Assembly: GCA_034687125.1 (NCBI GenBank)
Contig: JAQGBZ010000524.1
Coordinates: 1 to 35,694, forward strand
Length of the DNA stretch: 35,694 bases
Source: Neelides folsomi
Lineage: Eukaryota; Arthropoda; Collembola; Neelipleona; Neelidae
Direction of reading: 5' to 3'
Position numbers and translations under genes: made by a program. Numbering within the stretch: the stretch's first letter is position 1; each line of letters opens with the position of its first letter. The notes beneath the pieces were generated by a model, which saw only the letters and a list, made by a program, of their open reading frames with translations, did no database searches and was not told where the DNA came from. This document shows positions 1 to 9,977 of this stretch, in pieces.

Positions 1-80
1 TTATACATCTTTGTGTTTAATAGAAAATTAAATTAATATTGGAAGGTATCAAAATTCGTGACATCACTGTGTATATTTAG

Positions 81-637
81 GGGCAATGGGGAGCCTTTAT
101 TTTTTGTTGGGATTATATTCTTACTACATCATTCATTTTATTTCCATTTTGAATTATTTGGCAATTGAGTCAGAGGTATTTGGAAACCAAATAAATTTTG
201 TCAGGATTTTCAGAATTGAACAAATTTGTCTTTAATACGTCAATAAAGTCCTAGATGAGTATGCGAAAATTGCTGGTTTTGTTGGAATGTTGTACTTTAT
301 TTTCGTTTTTTATGGAAAAATTAAATTAATCGGTGTTCAAGAAATGCCTAATTATTTAGTATGGCCATTTCAGGCATTTTTTAGCTTTTTAATTTTATTA
401 TTTGCATCAAAGCAATTTGTTTGGTTAGACAAAATGAATTTAAAAATCCTTGAAGGTTCACATTTTAAGAGTGTGGAATTTGGAAAGTTTTTAAAATCAA
501 CTTCTGGTTTAAGATTAAAGTTTGGAATTTATTTTTACTTTAGCAAAACAACATTTCCCATTACATTGCGAATTATTATTGATCAAACAATTTCACTGCT
601 TTTGTCAAAGGAAATTAACTCTACTAAATTGAATTAA
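81..637 (+). pseudogene. Gustatory-receptor-like 7TM gene, C-terminal part, one in-frame stop
   Basis: One reading frame runs from a possible splice acceptor (ending at 80) to a stop at 635-637, interrupted only by TAA at 233-235. The first part has a hydrophobic helix (AMGSLYFLLGLYSYY...). The pattern around the stop (RIEQICL, stop, YVNKVLDEYAKIAGF) resembles the loop before TM6 in insect gustatory receptors, where 'vN..fg' precedes a helix. Two more hydrophobic stretches follow (MLYFIFVFYG; LVWPFQAFFSFLILLF), then a polar segment and a C-terminal hydrophobic stretch. The classic TYhhhhhQF ending is not evident. Splicing around the stop does not work: the only nearby donor (GAG|gtattt, 176) is phase 0 and no downstream AG keeps the frame. 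A 22-nt exon at 24-45 could join upstream but would need a 35-nt intron, so I leave it out. Most likely a decayed chemoreceptor; a base-calling error or stop readthrough is possible. Family assignment is by pattern only. Confidence 0.45.
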
Positions 638-1722
638 ATTAATGTATATGTAATGTACTTATGTTATATTTACTATAATTAACATGTATCTGTATTTTAA
701 TTATATGGAGAAATATTTTAATTAATTGAAAATTAATCGTTTAAAAAATTGTTAACCTTCTAAGTTTTTATTAAAATAAATTAATAGATGTTGAGATTGG
801 ATTCCTCCCTTCCGTTCCGTTACACGTTTATCTCTTTAGCGTTTCATTAACCTTGGGAGACCCCGAACCTCGCGACTCATTAGCATGCAATTATTTATTC
901 TTAATAGTTAAATCTACCATATAGTATGGTACATATCATATCCCATTATCTAGTATACGTATCTGATGAGATGCAGACAAGGAATCTCAACCTTTGTTTG
1001 ACTTTTATTCTTAGAAATTGATTTGAACATTGATCATCAGTTCATCAGCAAATAAACAAATAATGAGCATACGAAGGATAAACAAAGAAAAAATTATCTG
1101 TAAAATTAGCATTCTTACAATTCTTACTTTTATTCTATAAGTATTACCTTTGGCTTTACTCGCAATTGGCTCCAATTTCTTTTGTGCGTTAATTGAAAAA
1201 CCTTCAATAGGGAAAACATTTGATTTAACGTTTAACATATAGAGCAAGGTTTAAATTAAAAGAATCTATTGAATATTTATTCATAAATTCACATTACTGA
1301 TATTAATTATGCAAATAAAAAACAACAGAAAAATCTCAAAAAAGTATTTATTAACCATATATAAGTTGTATAAAATTAATATTATTTATTATTTAACATG
1401 TATAAGAATATACTGTGTGTAATTAGTAATTTATTATTTACACAGTTTATTTACTTTAGAATTATCCTTAAGATAATCTCGTAATTTTCATATAAAAATA
1501 ATCTTGTAAATTAATATTAAATGGTAGGTAAATATTTGTAGTCATTAATGTTTACAAACAAATTCCTCATAAATTCTCTCATGTGCTGCGTATTCATTTT
1601 AAACATTATTTAAACTTCAATATCATCCATATTTGCTTAAGACCAGGCATCATAAAATCAAAACAATTAGAATAACATTAATAATAATTATATTTAAAAT
1701 TAATTGAATATTATTATAAATT
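638..1722. other. Intergenic, AT-rich, no supported gene
   Basis: Mostly A/T-rich sequence between the receptor-like fragment and the 3' end of the cysteine-rich gene. A short GC-richer island at about 800-895 stands out but has no open frame worth calling. A weak minus-strand open frame near 1011-1238 is discussed among the rejected items. Confidence 0.6.
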
Positions 1723-2301
1723 TTATATTCTCAAAAGTCGCGCTAAAATTTCCTGGAAAGCTACAAGAAATGAAAAAGGGCTAAAAGCTGATCCTCCCGC
1801 TCTTTTAGAAGTTCCATTTGCAATCGGCGTGTTCGACGTTGTCTGTGTTTGTTTATTAATTTCCACCGGGTCGGAATTCCTACTATGAATATTCTTCGGT
1901 GGCTGGAGATTCTCAAAAGAATCCAAAGATGAGATTTTGTTGGATCTTTCTCCTTTGCAAGTGTCCCCACGTGGCGAAGGAGCAAATCCTTGTTTGCACA
2001 TACATCTCGACTTCCCATTTTGGAATTCACAAACTGCATTTGACAAGCAATCTCTCTCCCCAATGTAAACATTGCATTCCTTCCCCACCAACCCCACACA
2101 TCGTCCTCGTCCAACGTCGTAGAACTGACGGGCTGGATGGAGACATTCACACGTTCCACTTCTACACCAAAGCCATTTGCTATAATCACACCAATCTTCT
2201 TCGGGGAAACATCGTTCACCAGCTCCGTATTTGCGGCATTTAACTTCTTCAAAAATTATGATGAACACAGCTAACAGCAAATGCACCTTTAAATTCGGCA
2301 T
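1723..2301 (-). CDS. Secreted cysteine-rich protein with two EB/EGF-like modules
   Basis: A 192-residue open frame with an N-terminal signal peptide (residues 1-22, MPNLKVHLLLAVFIIIF...). Twelve cysteines follow in two similar six-cysteine modules: C31, C38, C46, C51, C53, C68 and C76, C85, C91, C100, C102, C115. Each has a central CxC pair, as in EB or EGF-like modules of ecdysozoan extracellular proteins. An RGD tripeptide lies at 111-113, just before the last cysteine. The rest is a polar Ser/Thr/Asn-rich tail ending in a mildly hydrophobic stretch (about 171-192). That stretch could be a weak GPI signal, but arginine near the end argues against it. The coding exon opens exactly at a splice acceptor (tttaaatttag|ATG), and a matching donor sits upstream at 2835 (see next entry). 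Function unknown: a secreted or surface protein is inferred from the signal peptide and modules. No named orthologue recognised. Confidence 0.75.
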   Translation of the reverse strand: MPNLKVHLLLAVFIIIFEEVKCRKYGAGERCFPEEDWCDYSKWLWCRSGTCECLHPARQFYDVGRGRCVGLVGKECNVYIGERDCLSNAVCEFQNGKSRCMCKQGFAPSPRGDTCKGERSNKISSLDSFENLQPPKNIHSRNSDPVEINKQTQTTSNTPIANGTSKRAGGSAFSPFSFLVAFQEILARLLRI

Positions 2302-2838
2302 CTAAATTTAAAAAAAATTTAGATTCAAAATTTAAAATGAAATAGAAATCGTAAATCTTCAAGTCTTTAAGCCTTGTACATGTGACTTTTGCCTTCTTTG
2401 AACAAACTTATGCTTAAATACATGTAAAATGTATGTGTGTAAAATATTTATGTGAACAAAACTGAAAAGTTTTAACAGTGAATGATAATGATCTTGAGTA
2501 AATGAAACAATGAATTCATGATAATATCATTTGGTTAATGTCGAAAACGTCTCGGTTCGTGAACTTACTGCATAATGGGAAAATATGTGTAATAATGTGT
2601 ATTAACGCTCTACTTAAACTCACTTAAATGTACAAATGCGTTCCTTAAACTCAACAGACTAAACAGTAACCTAAACGTAAACTAAAACTAAGAATTAATT
2701 ATTTTCTTTTAAGAATAACTTTAAACATTAATAGAAAGCTTAGATTTTTGCACACATTAGTTAAATTAAATAATCTTGATAAAAATTATTTAAATCTCAA
2801 GATTTTTTTTAAATATTAAATTAACATACACTTACCAT
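2302..2838 (-). other. Intron and upstream exon end of the cysteine-rich gene
   Basis: On the minus strand, AAAATG|gtaagtgtatg is a near-perfect donor with GT at 2835-2834. The acceptor AG at 2303-2302 follows a T-rich tract. Splicing joins an ATG (2838-2836) directly to the ATG at 2301, so translation can begin in either exon and gives MMPNL... or MPNL.... The upstream exon is therefore mainly 5' untranslated. Its start, perhaps within about 2850-3000, cannot be fixed from sequence. Confidence 0.6.
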
Positions 2839-5800
2839 TTTAGTTTCGGAGGAATTAAGATTTTAGATGAACTGCTTTAACTAAATTAAACTTTCCATTT
2901 CTCAGTTTAAAAACTTTAACTTTAATGGAATTTGTAATATGCAGATAAGTACAATAATGTACAGAGAGTTAAAAGAGAACTGTGTTGATCGATGAACGAA
3001 GTTGATAACAATGATTCAATTGGATCTTAAACATCACTCAAAAGTCTTCAAGGTCTTTTATGTGAGAAAAGTCCAATGGAGTGTATGAGATTTCCACGCT
3101 GATGAATTGACTCTTCAATTGCGTGTGTCGGATGGGGGATTGGAATAATTAGTTCATTTTTCTCCCTTCATCAGCCTTTCTTTAAAAGTTATTCATTAAA
3201 AATATGTGATTTTTATACTAAATGCATTTTTAATATGGCGAACACACGCCAAGACAATTCCTACTTTATTATTTACTATCTATGTTAACTCATGTAAACA
3301 ACTTTTAAAGTTGCACTTTAATGATATTCACTTTAATGCTATTCACTTTAATGGTATTCACTTTAATGTTATTCACTTATACCATATATGTACGATCTAG
3401 TATGTATGACCAAGTCAGGATGATTAAAGGTATAGAATAGAAGATCTATTAATTTTTTATGGCAAGGCGTTTAGCGATCATCTCCTATCCACCAAAGGTC
3501 CATTCACTTATTTCACTGTCACTTTTAAAAACGATTGCTACACATATTCATAACATACTTATTATCATGCTTATTAAACTATCTTATTACTTATATATAG
3601 GTTGTGATTTGTGATTGAAAGTTTTAAAGAATTAATAATATTATGCTTTTAGGTTAAATTGATGAGTGAATTGGAGAAGCTCGTAAAATATTATGATTTT
3701 AAAATTAACGCCTTTCTAACTCCTCCAATTTGCCAAGTTCTGCCAAGGGCACTTGACACACCAATTTTATATTATTTGTCAGTTTAATTGTTTAAAAAAT
3801 CGGCACAAGGTGTTCTGTTTTAATTTAAAGCTATCTCAATATTATATGACCTGCCTAGTTATTAACATCTCAAACTCTTTGTAAAAATTGCAAAAGTGAC
3901 AATATTTGCATTTTTTACTAAAGATTTATAATTAACTTGTCTTTATAATTTTTTAAATAAATACAGAATGTAATGTAATTAATATTTGTAATATTCACTT
4001 TTAGTGAACCAACAATATTTATTTTAAATGCACACTTATTCTTATTATAGATTGATCCATTGGATTATTGCAATTTATAAGTGTTGTTAATTTCTGTGCA
4101 AATTGCAAATTGAAGTCGAACGGTTGTTGAGTAAATAAATCTCCGTTAAATTAAAATATGCACACGTGCGTGTATTTGATTCTTTCTCTTTGAACATTTG
4201 AGAATTGAATGGAGGGTTATTGGAGACTATTTACCCTTTAAGTTAAAGGCTTTAAGCATTTGTTGGGTCTTAAGAGTTTGAGGGTTCTTGTTGAGTCTTG
4301 ACGGACTAATTACACAATATTTAATTGAATGTTGCACAAGTGAGAATAAGAAGGGTTCAGCGCTCAACTTTAACCTCACACTCTCCACATTCTCTTTACA
4401 CATTCACAAATCGGACAATTCTCAAATATTTAATCAATTTTTCTCAACTAGCCAACTAATGTATCAGTAAATTCAATTAATTAGCCACCTTATACATTAA
4501 ACACCCGGTACATTTCCAAACTATAAACTACAACTTTATTAAATATTTTATATAAACGTCAATGAATAAATTTAAAATAATCTATTTTAAATGTAAAAAA
4601 CTTGTTGGATTATTTATGTAGATATAAGGTAAAAATTATAGGATTTATTTTTGTATTAAATATATTTTCCACACTTGTCACTAACTTATTCTTAAATCCT
4701 TAATTTAATTAATAATTCTAATGTGTGGAATATAATTAATAATATAATTATTCAACCTCTGTTCATTGACAGCTTACACAAACGACTGAAAAATAAACTT
4801 ATGGTTAATATGAATTAAACTAAATGTGAATTAAAAGCGTGCACTAAACATAACATCAAGTTCTCAATGTATAACCAGATTGTGTAAGATTGATTAAGAT
4901 CCAAAAGTTTCATGTTCATAAGGGCAGAAATCCTCCTTGTGGTTAAATTAAGGAATAAGAGTTAGCCAAATAACTTAACTCAAAATGATATCAATTTTAA
5001 GTTCTTTTTCTATCAAGTTCTACTTTGATGATTTCCCTACATACCAATTTCTACTGTGTTTGCAAATAATAACTTAATAACTCTGCGCTATTAATAATAG
5101 CCATTTAACCTATACGTATACTTAATACTGTTTTATCGACCATGCATTTAATCCTACTAAACGATTCATGACTTGAATTTCAAACTTCCTTATAGGAGCT
5201 AAATGTATTTAAATAACCAAGAAAATATTTTATATAAATTCTACTATATTCGTCAGTATTCAGTATTCTACATTTAAGTTTATTATACAAAGTTTATAAA
5301 TATTATACAAGGCTGAGAAACGTTATTAAATATTTATATATTTTTGCAATCAATATTGCTACAATATTTACAAGGGGTCTGTCTGAAGGAAAAATGATTA
5401 AATATAATTATTCACAGTCGATAATGCAGTATAATAACTTTCTTGTTTGATTTTGATTGTTTATTATATTCAACTAATAAGCCTCATTTACTAACAAAGT
5501 CCATGAGTTGTTGAGCATAATTAAGTCATTGCGCCATTAGGCTTCTAAATCCAAACATTCCTGTTATTCCTATACAGCAAGCAAACATTCATAAATTCAT
5601 ATACACCACGGAGTATTTACAAGCTTCTAATAAAACTATTTAGGGCTAAATGCTAAAGCTAATGGCTATAAACATGTTAAATGTCAAAAGTTTATTATGA
5701 TGGCCGAGCCGAAGCCGAATGGAGAAAATTGTCCTTAAATGAGTTGAGGTCACTTTGAAGAATCAAGATCAATGAAATGTATAACGTTAAATTTCCATTT

Positions 5801-6440
5801 ACCTCAAGTTTAATTTTATTGAATTCTTCAACTCACCTTCAACTTGCTCCTTCGTTTCAATTTATCGTTGTTCTCACTCTTATATCAAATCTTATTATCA
5901 GCCATTTAACGCTAAAACATGGTCAATTCTTAGGAACTCAATCTTTTTCCCCAAAAGGCACAAACAACAAATATTTGTCGAGCAATTCCAACAGTAAAAA
6001 CAAATCATTTTCCTCAAAAATACAAAATGCATATTTTACATAATATACTTCATTAGATGCCATTTTTCATGATTAAAAATAAACTTAATGAACAATTCAG
6101 ACAATATTCGTTTTTGTATTCTTATTTCCATTCATTAACAATGTTGATTATATAAAATATTTCATTGAGGAGTAATTAAACAATTATATACAAATATTGC
6201 CATGCTATACAATATGTGTTAGGTATATAATAGGTATTATATACATACATACAGGAATATATCAGGTATATTACAGGTGTAATAAAATGCTCGTTTTATA
6301 AATCCATGTGTATTATTTGTCCATGAGATAAGAAACCGAAGGTTTAAATATTTGGTTGTTGGAAGGTTGAGGGAAAGGCCGAGTTGAATGTTTGGGTTGT
6401 TTCTCATTTCTCCGAGAACCTGAACCTCCCCGAATCTCTC
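2839..6440. other. Intergenic, about 3.6 kb, no gene found
   Basis: Strongly AT-rich with scattered short open frames (for example near 4288-4470 and 5777-6043) that show no domain, codon signature or splice partners. The proximal part (about 2850-3150) should hold the promoter of the minus-strand cysteine-rich gene. The distal edge runs into the DUF4291 promoter. The only clear structure is the 15-bp tandem repeat at 3316-3375. Confidence 0.6.
3316..3375. repeat. 15-bp tandem repeat, four copies
   Basis: Four head-to-tail copies of CTTTAATGNTATTCA differ only at the ninth base (a, c, g, t in turn); a partial fifth (CTTA) follows. Intergenic minisatellite. Confidence 0.9.
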
Positions 6441-6464
6441 CATTTCATCTCTTCGTTAAGGTCA

Positions 6465-6535
6465 AGATAAGACCCACGCTGAGTCAGAGGACAACCCGTG
6501 GCTATATATACAGCTCACACTCCAAAGTCAATTAG
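6465..6535 (+). promoter_or_regulatory. Compact TATA promoter of the DUF4291 gene with GATA and AP-1 motifs
   Basis: In order: AGATAAG (6465-6471, a GATA-factor core), TGAGTCA (6480-6486, a perfect AP-1 core), TATATATA (6503-6510), and an initiator-like TCAATT whose A is at 6530, about 27 bases after the TATA start. Spacing fits a focused Pol II promoter. This leaves a 5' UTR of about 70 bases. Motif identity is direct; use of the sites is inferred. Confidence 0.6.
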
Positions 6536-6578
6536 TTTCTCCGGAGGATCCAAACCGTGAGTGTGAAATCAACCAGAG

Positions 6579-6602
6579 TTCGGGTAATTCGGGTAATTCG
6601 GG
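6579..6602. repeat. 9-bp repeat in the 5' UTR
   Basis: TTCGGGTAA repeats 2.7 times and abuts the ATG of the DUF4291 gene. Confidence 0.85.
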
Positions 6603-7488
6603 ATGAGCTACACACAGCTCCCATTCCCAATAGCTTACTACCACAAAGTTCAACCAAATTGGCCTGAAGGTGGAAATCACATAATGGCAACTTACAACAA
6701 CGAACACGTGGTCCTTTACCAGGTAAATAAATTAATTACTTTTAAAAAGAAACAAAAACCAAAAAAACCCGCAAGTCTCTTTCTTTATCAAAATAATATT
6801 ATAAATATTTAAATTAATTAAATTATTTTGAATGGAGGCATGCAGAGATTCAATCGCAATGTTCGTCGCCGCAAATCAAAGTTTTCGAAAAAACTACAAC
6901 CATTTAAAAATCAACTGGGCTTTGAAGCCAACATTCTTTTCTGTCATTTACGCCTCTGGTTGGGCCACGAAACAAGACATGGAACATATTCTTGCACTTA
7001 CCATCACAAGATCAGGATTTGAGGAATTGCTCCGTTGTTCGATTAAAATGAGAGATGCCATGAGACCTGAATGTGAATTTGAATGGGAACAAGAACACGA
7101 TCCCTTTGGGGAAGAAATCGAAAGAGGGACGATCAGCTTGAGTTTGAGGAAGAAAATGCTTGAGAGGTTCTTAGACGAAATGATTGTCAAGATCGACGAC
7201 ATTACTCAATTTGTTCGCAAACAACGGAGATGTTTGCTCGGATGGGGAGGATTACAGCAAATGATGGTTCCGGATGAATTGAGTTATAATTTAGTGGACG
7301 ATTCCTTGACCCCTGACATGTGCCTTGATAAATTTTACGAAATGCCTCCAGAGGAAGAAGAGGAAGATTGGGGAGGAGTGAAGGAGGAAGAAGAAGAATA
7401 CGAAGATGGGTCGGAATATGATGAATACGAAGAAGAAGATGAAATTGTTATTCCGGATGACAATGGTTGTGGTCCTGATCTTGAATAG
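6603..7488 (+). CDS. DUF4291-family protein with acidic C-terminal tail
   Basis: Two exons, 6603-6722 and 6838-7488, with a 115-nt phase-0 intron (CAG|gtaaat ... atggag|GCA) encode 256 residues. The join gives a continuous DUF4291-like core: MATYNNEHVVLYQ|ACRDSIA matches the family's 'A-Y-d...i-V-YQAy...IA' start, and residues 67-85 (W-x2-KPTFF...IYASGWATK) match the signature usually like 'TWIKPSFLWMMYRSGWA-K'. W67, K70, P71, Y78 and SGW are kept; the usual WMM is replaced by SVI. EHILALTITRSGFEELL continues the family pattern. Residues about 210-256 form a Glu/Asp tail absent from the short bacterial members (about 200 residues) as I know them. No biochemical function is established for DUF4291 to my knowledge. 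The protein is probably nuclear or cytosolic, as no signal peptide or TM is seen. It converges with ENY2 downstream. Family call confident from motifs; function unknown. Confidence 0.85.
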
Positions 7489-8156
7489 AAACTATTTATT
7501 TCATACTTACATATAATAATATTAATGATAAATTGATAAAATAATACATTATACCTGTACATACGACATATAGATACATAATACATATAAGATGTATAAT
7601 GTGAACATCAATATGAATATTTTTCCATATAACTATTTCCTATTAGTTTGAATTTGTAAAATAAATCTATTTATAATACCTGAATATTTTTACTGACTAA
7701 ATGCATGTCAATGTAAATAAATGAGTTGATATTAAATGTCTTTGCATACAAATTTAATGTTCTATTAAAGTCATATTTGAATTTTTTAATTTGTATTTTA
7801 AGTTGTGTTTAACTTGTATTACAATAAATTAGGGTTTTGTTTTTTAAATCGATTTATATTTGTAAATGTTAAGTTGTGAATTTTGTGATTAATTTTAAAA
7901 TCATTTAGATTTGAATTAAATAAATACATTTGGTTTTAAATTATTTTAAGAGTGTAACACAAATGGTCAAAACTGAAAATGTTAAACTTGATAAAAAAGC
8001 TTTCCTACTTATGCATTTAACAATGTAAAAATCATCGGCTCTAATAAAAAAACCAAGATATAAACAAAACGAGATTAATTTACATTATCAATGATCATTA
8101 CCTATATCAGTTTTATGAATATTGAACTGTAAAAAAATATAATATTTAATCGAAAA
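7489..8156. other. Convergent 3' UTR/intergenic spacer
   Basis: AT-rich DNA between the stop codons of the DUF4291 gene (+) and ENY2 (-). Plus-strand AATAAA-type poly(A) signals occur near 7661 and 7716. Nothing else is seen. Confidence 0.6.
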
Positions 8157-8656
8157 TTAAACAAGGGCTCTTCTTTCGAGTTCTTTTGTAACTTGCACTT
8201 TGATTCGTTCGAGAAGTTCCATCTTAACTGCACTTGGAATGCTCTCTAAAATAAATTAAAATCATCATTATTTCCATTTTGGTCATATTTATTCATAATT
8301 AATAATAGTTGACTTTTAATTATAGTAATTAACAAATAATATTCACCTCTTCCAAACGGAGTCACTTTTTGTACTAATGTGTCCAAGTCCAAATTCTCCA
8401 CCCCATTTTCTCTGATGATTCGTCCACATTCCAATCGAACTTCGTCTTTCCATCCGCTTTGAACAAGTCTTTGAGAAAGAAGCTCCATTAGCCTGAAACA
8501 AAATAATATCGATGTAATAAAGTTATTTAGCCAACAATTATATAATTAATTAATTAATTAAGAAATGAAAAAGGAATTCTTAGAAACTTACTTGTCGGTT
8601 TCACCAGTTTGGGTTAATAAATTGTCTAACATGGATTTTAATTCTTCTTCGTTCAT
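8157..8656 (-). CDS. ENY2: Transcription and mRNA export factor ENY2 (Sus1)
   Basis: Three exons on the minus strand (8656-8592, 8492-8347, 8245-8157) join in phase to a complete 99-residue protein starting MNEEELKSML and ending ELERRALV. Family hallmarks are clear: LL.QTGE...LMELLSQRLVQSGWKDEVR, a middle helix CGRIIRENG, VENLDLDTLVQKVTPFGR, then SIPSAVKMELLERIK. The length fits the ~100-residue family and the helical-hairpin fold. ENY2 is a subunit of the SAGA deubiquitinase module and of TREX-2, linking transcription to nuclear-pore mRNA export. Introns are about 100 nt with good borders (GACAA|gtaagt; tttcag|GCTAAT; AGAG|gtgaat; tttag|AGAGC), phases 2 and 1. The first ATG is used because it opens the conserved N-terminal helix and no upstream in-frame exon is needed. 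Nothing is broken. Confidence 0.95.
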
Positions 8657-9528
8657 TGTTTCAAATATTTAAGAAACGTTGTTCGACAATTAAATATAAT
8701 AATATTTGATTATTAAAGCAATTAAAAGCAATTTTAATTTAACTTTAAGATCTTAACGGACGAATATTTATTAAATCAATCAATGTTGTGTAAAATCGAA
8801 CTGGGTTTGAAAAGTTCAGGGATGGATCGCATTCCTTGCATAGAACTACCATAATTTTCGCAATTAACCCCGATCTCTTTGTCTTCGACTCCTATTCGTA
8901 AACTAACGATAAGAAGGCGATTGTTTAAATTTAAATATGTTTAAATTAATCATGAATAAATTATTTATTAACAGTTGAAACGATCAAACCACATAAAATA
9001 AATGTCGTAGATAAATAAAATTATATATGACCATGTCAAATTGTAACGTAACTTACCTTTAAGTTTTAAAGTAGAAAAAAGAGTTTAATCATGTATTCAA
9101 GGTATAGACCAAACATGATCGTTTTTATTAACCCTGCATTCTTTTCAACTCCTGTCCATTAACAAGTTTAAGTTCCAATTACCACACGCTCCTACAAGAG
9201 CTCCTGCAAAAGTTCATTAAAGACCTTTAATGGCCCTTCAAAATTAGTCGCCTATATTGGAGGAAGAATCTAAAAGGTATTTAGCCAAAATAAACGCCTT
9301 TTTAACGGGTGTCTGGGTGTGGAATTTGAGTGAACATGTTCGGGGGCGGGAAGATCTTAATGAACCAATTTCCAAGACCAATTTTTGAGTTGCGGAAGAT
9401 GGCCAAGTTCTTAATCCCGGTCTAAACTCAGAATCCCCTTAACTCCCAATTCTTCCCAATTCTCTCCCGAAGAAAAAGGGCGGAGAGGGTGAGAGAAAGG
9501 TAATTGTAATGTACGGAGACACTCCGCC

Positions 9529-9536
9529 ATGCAAAT
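9529..9536 (+). promoter_or_regulatory. Octamer site ATGCAAAT
   Basis: A perfect POU octamer core inside the 9300-9700 block, shortly before GGAATTCCC and CCCATTAGCC. One of five in the desert; others are at 10759-10766, 16953-16960, 25691-25698 and 26498-26505. Function is inferred only. Confidence 0.35.
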
Positions 9537-9950
9537 GAGGAATTCCCATGAGGGATCCGACGGTGGCCCATTAGCCTTAATAGTAAGTGACGAGGGTCTA
9601 GGAAAAGAAATCATCCTTTTATTGTTCACTTCTTCATCAAGACAACCTTGGAGCTTTTTCTTAAGAAAAAACAATGAAAGAATTCATACAACTTTTGGTG
9701 ACAAACTCATGAAGAAAAAAGCAATAACATTTTGTATTAACATTTATAACAATATTATTTATTATTATTTATTATTAATACAGATATATTGTAAATATTG
9801 TTAAATAGCAAATACAGAAATACTGTAAATTCGTAAGGATTGTGTATGTATGACATATCAGAATTTTATAAATATTTGTAAAATAAAGAGAGTGAAAGTA
9901 TTACCTATATAAAAATATTATTTAGGATAAAAATATTATACTGGTTTAGG

Positions 9951-9977
9951 TTGAAAAGAGTTGAAAAGAGTTGAAAA
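9951..9977. repeat. 10-bp tandem repeat
   Basis: TTGAAAAGAG occurs twice in tandem, followed by a partial third copy (TTGAAAA). Confidence 0.85.

Noticed and set aside
1011..1238. Minus-strand open frame (MLNVKSNVFPIEGF...) with a possible 50-nt intron at 1147-1098
   Set aside because: Splice borders look good (AAAG|gtaata; ttttacag), but the spliced frame stops after 17 more codons, the unspliced frame is also open, and nothing resembles a known family. Not strong enough to call.
3079..3120. CTGATGA followed by a short hairpin, suggesting a hammerhead ribozyme
   Set aside because: The required GAAA after stem II is absent, so the core cannot form. The CTGATGA near 966 and 35204 fail for the same reason.
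6237..6443. Minus-strand open frame upstream of the DUF4291 promoter
   Set aside because: No ATG context, domain or splice partner; it overlaps the likely promoter region of the plus-strand gene.
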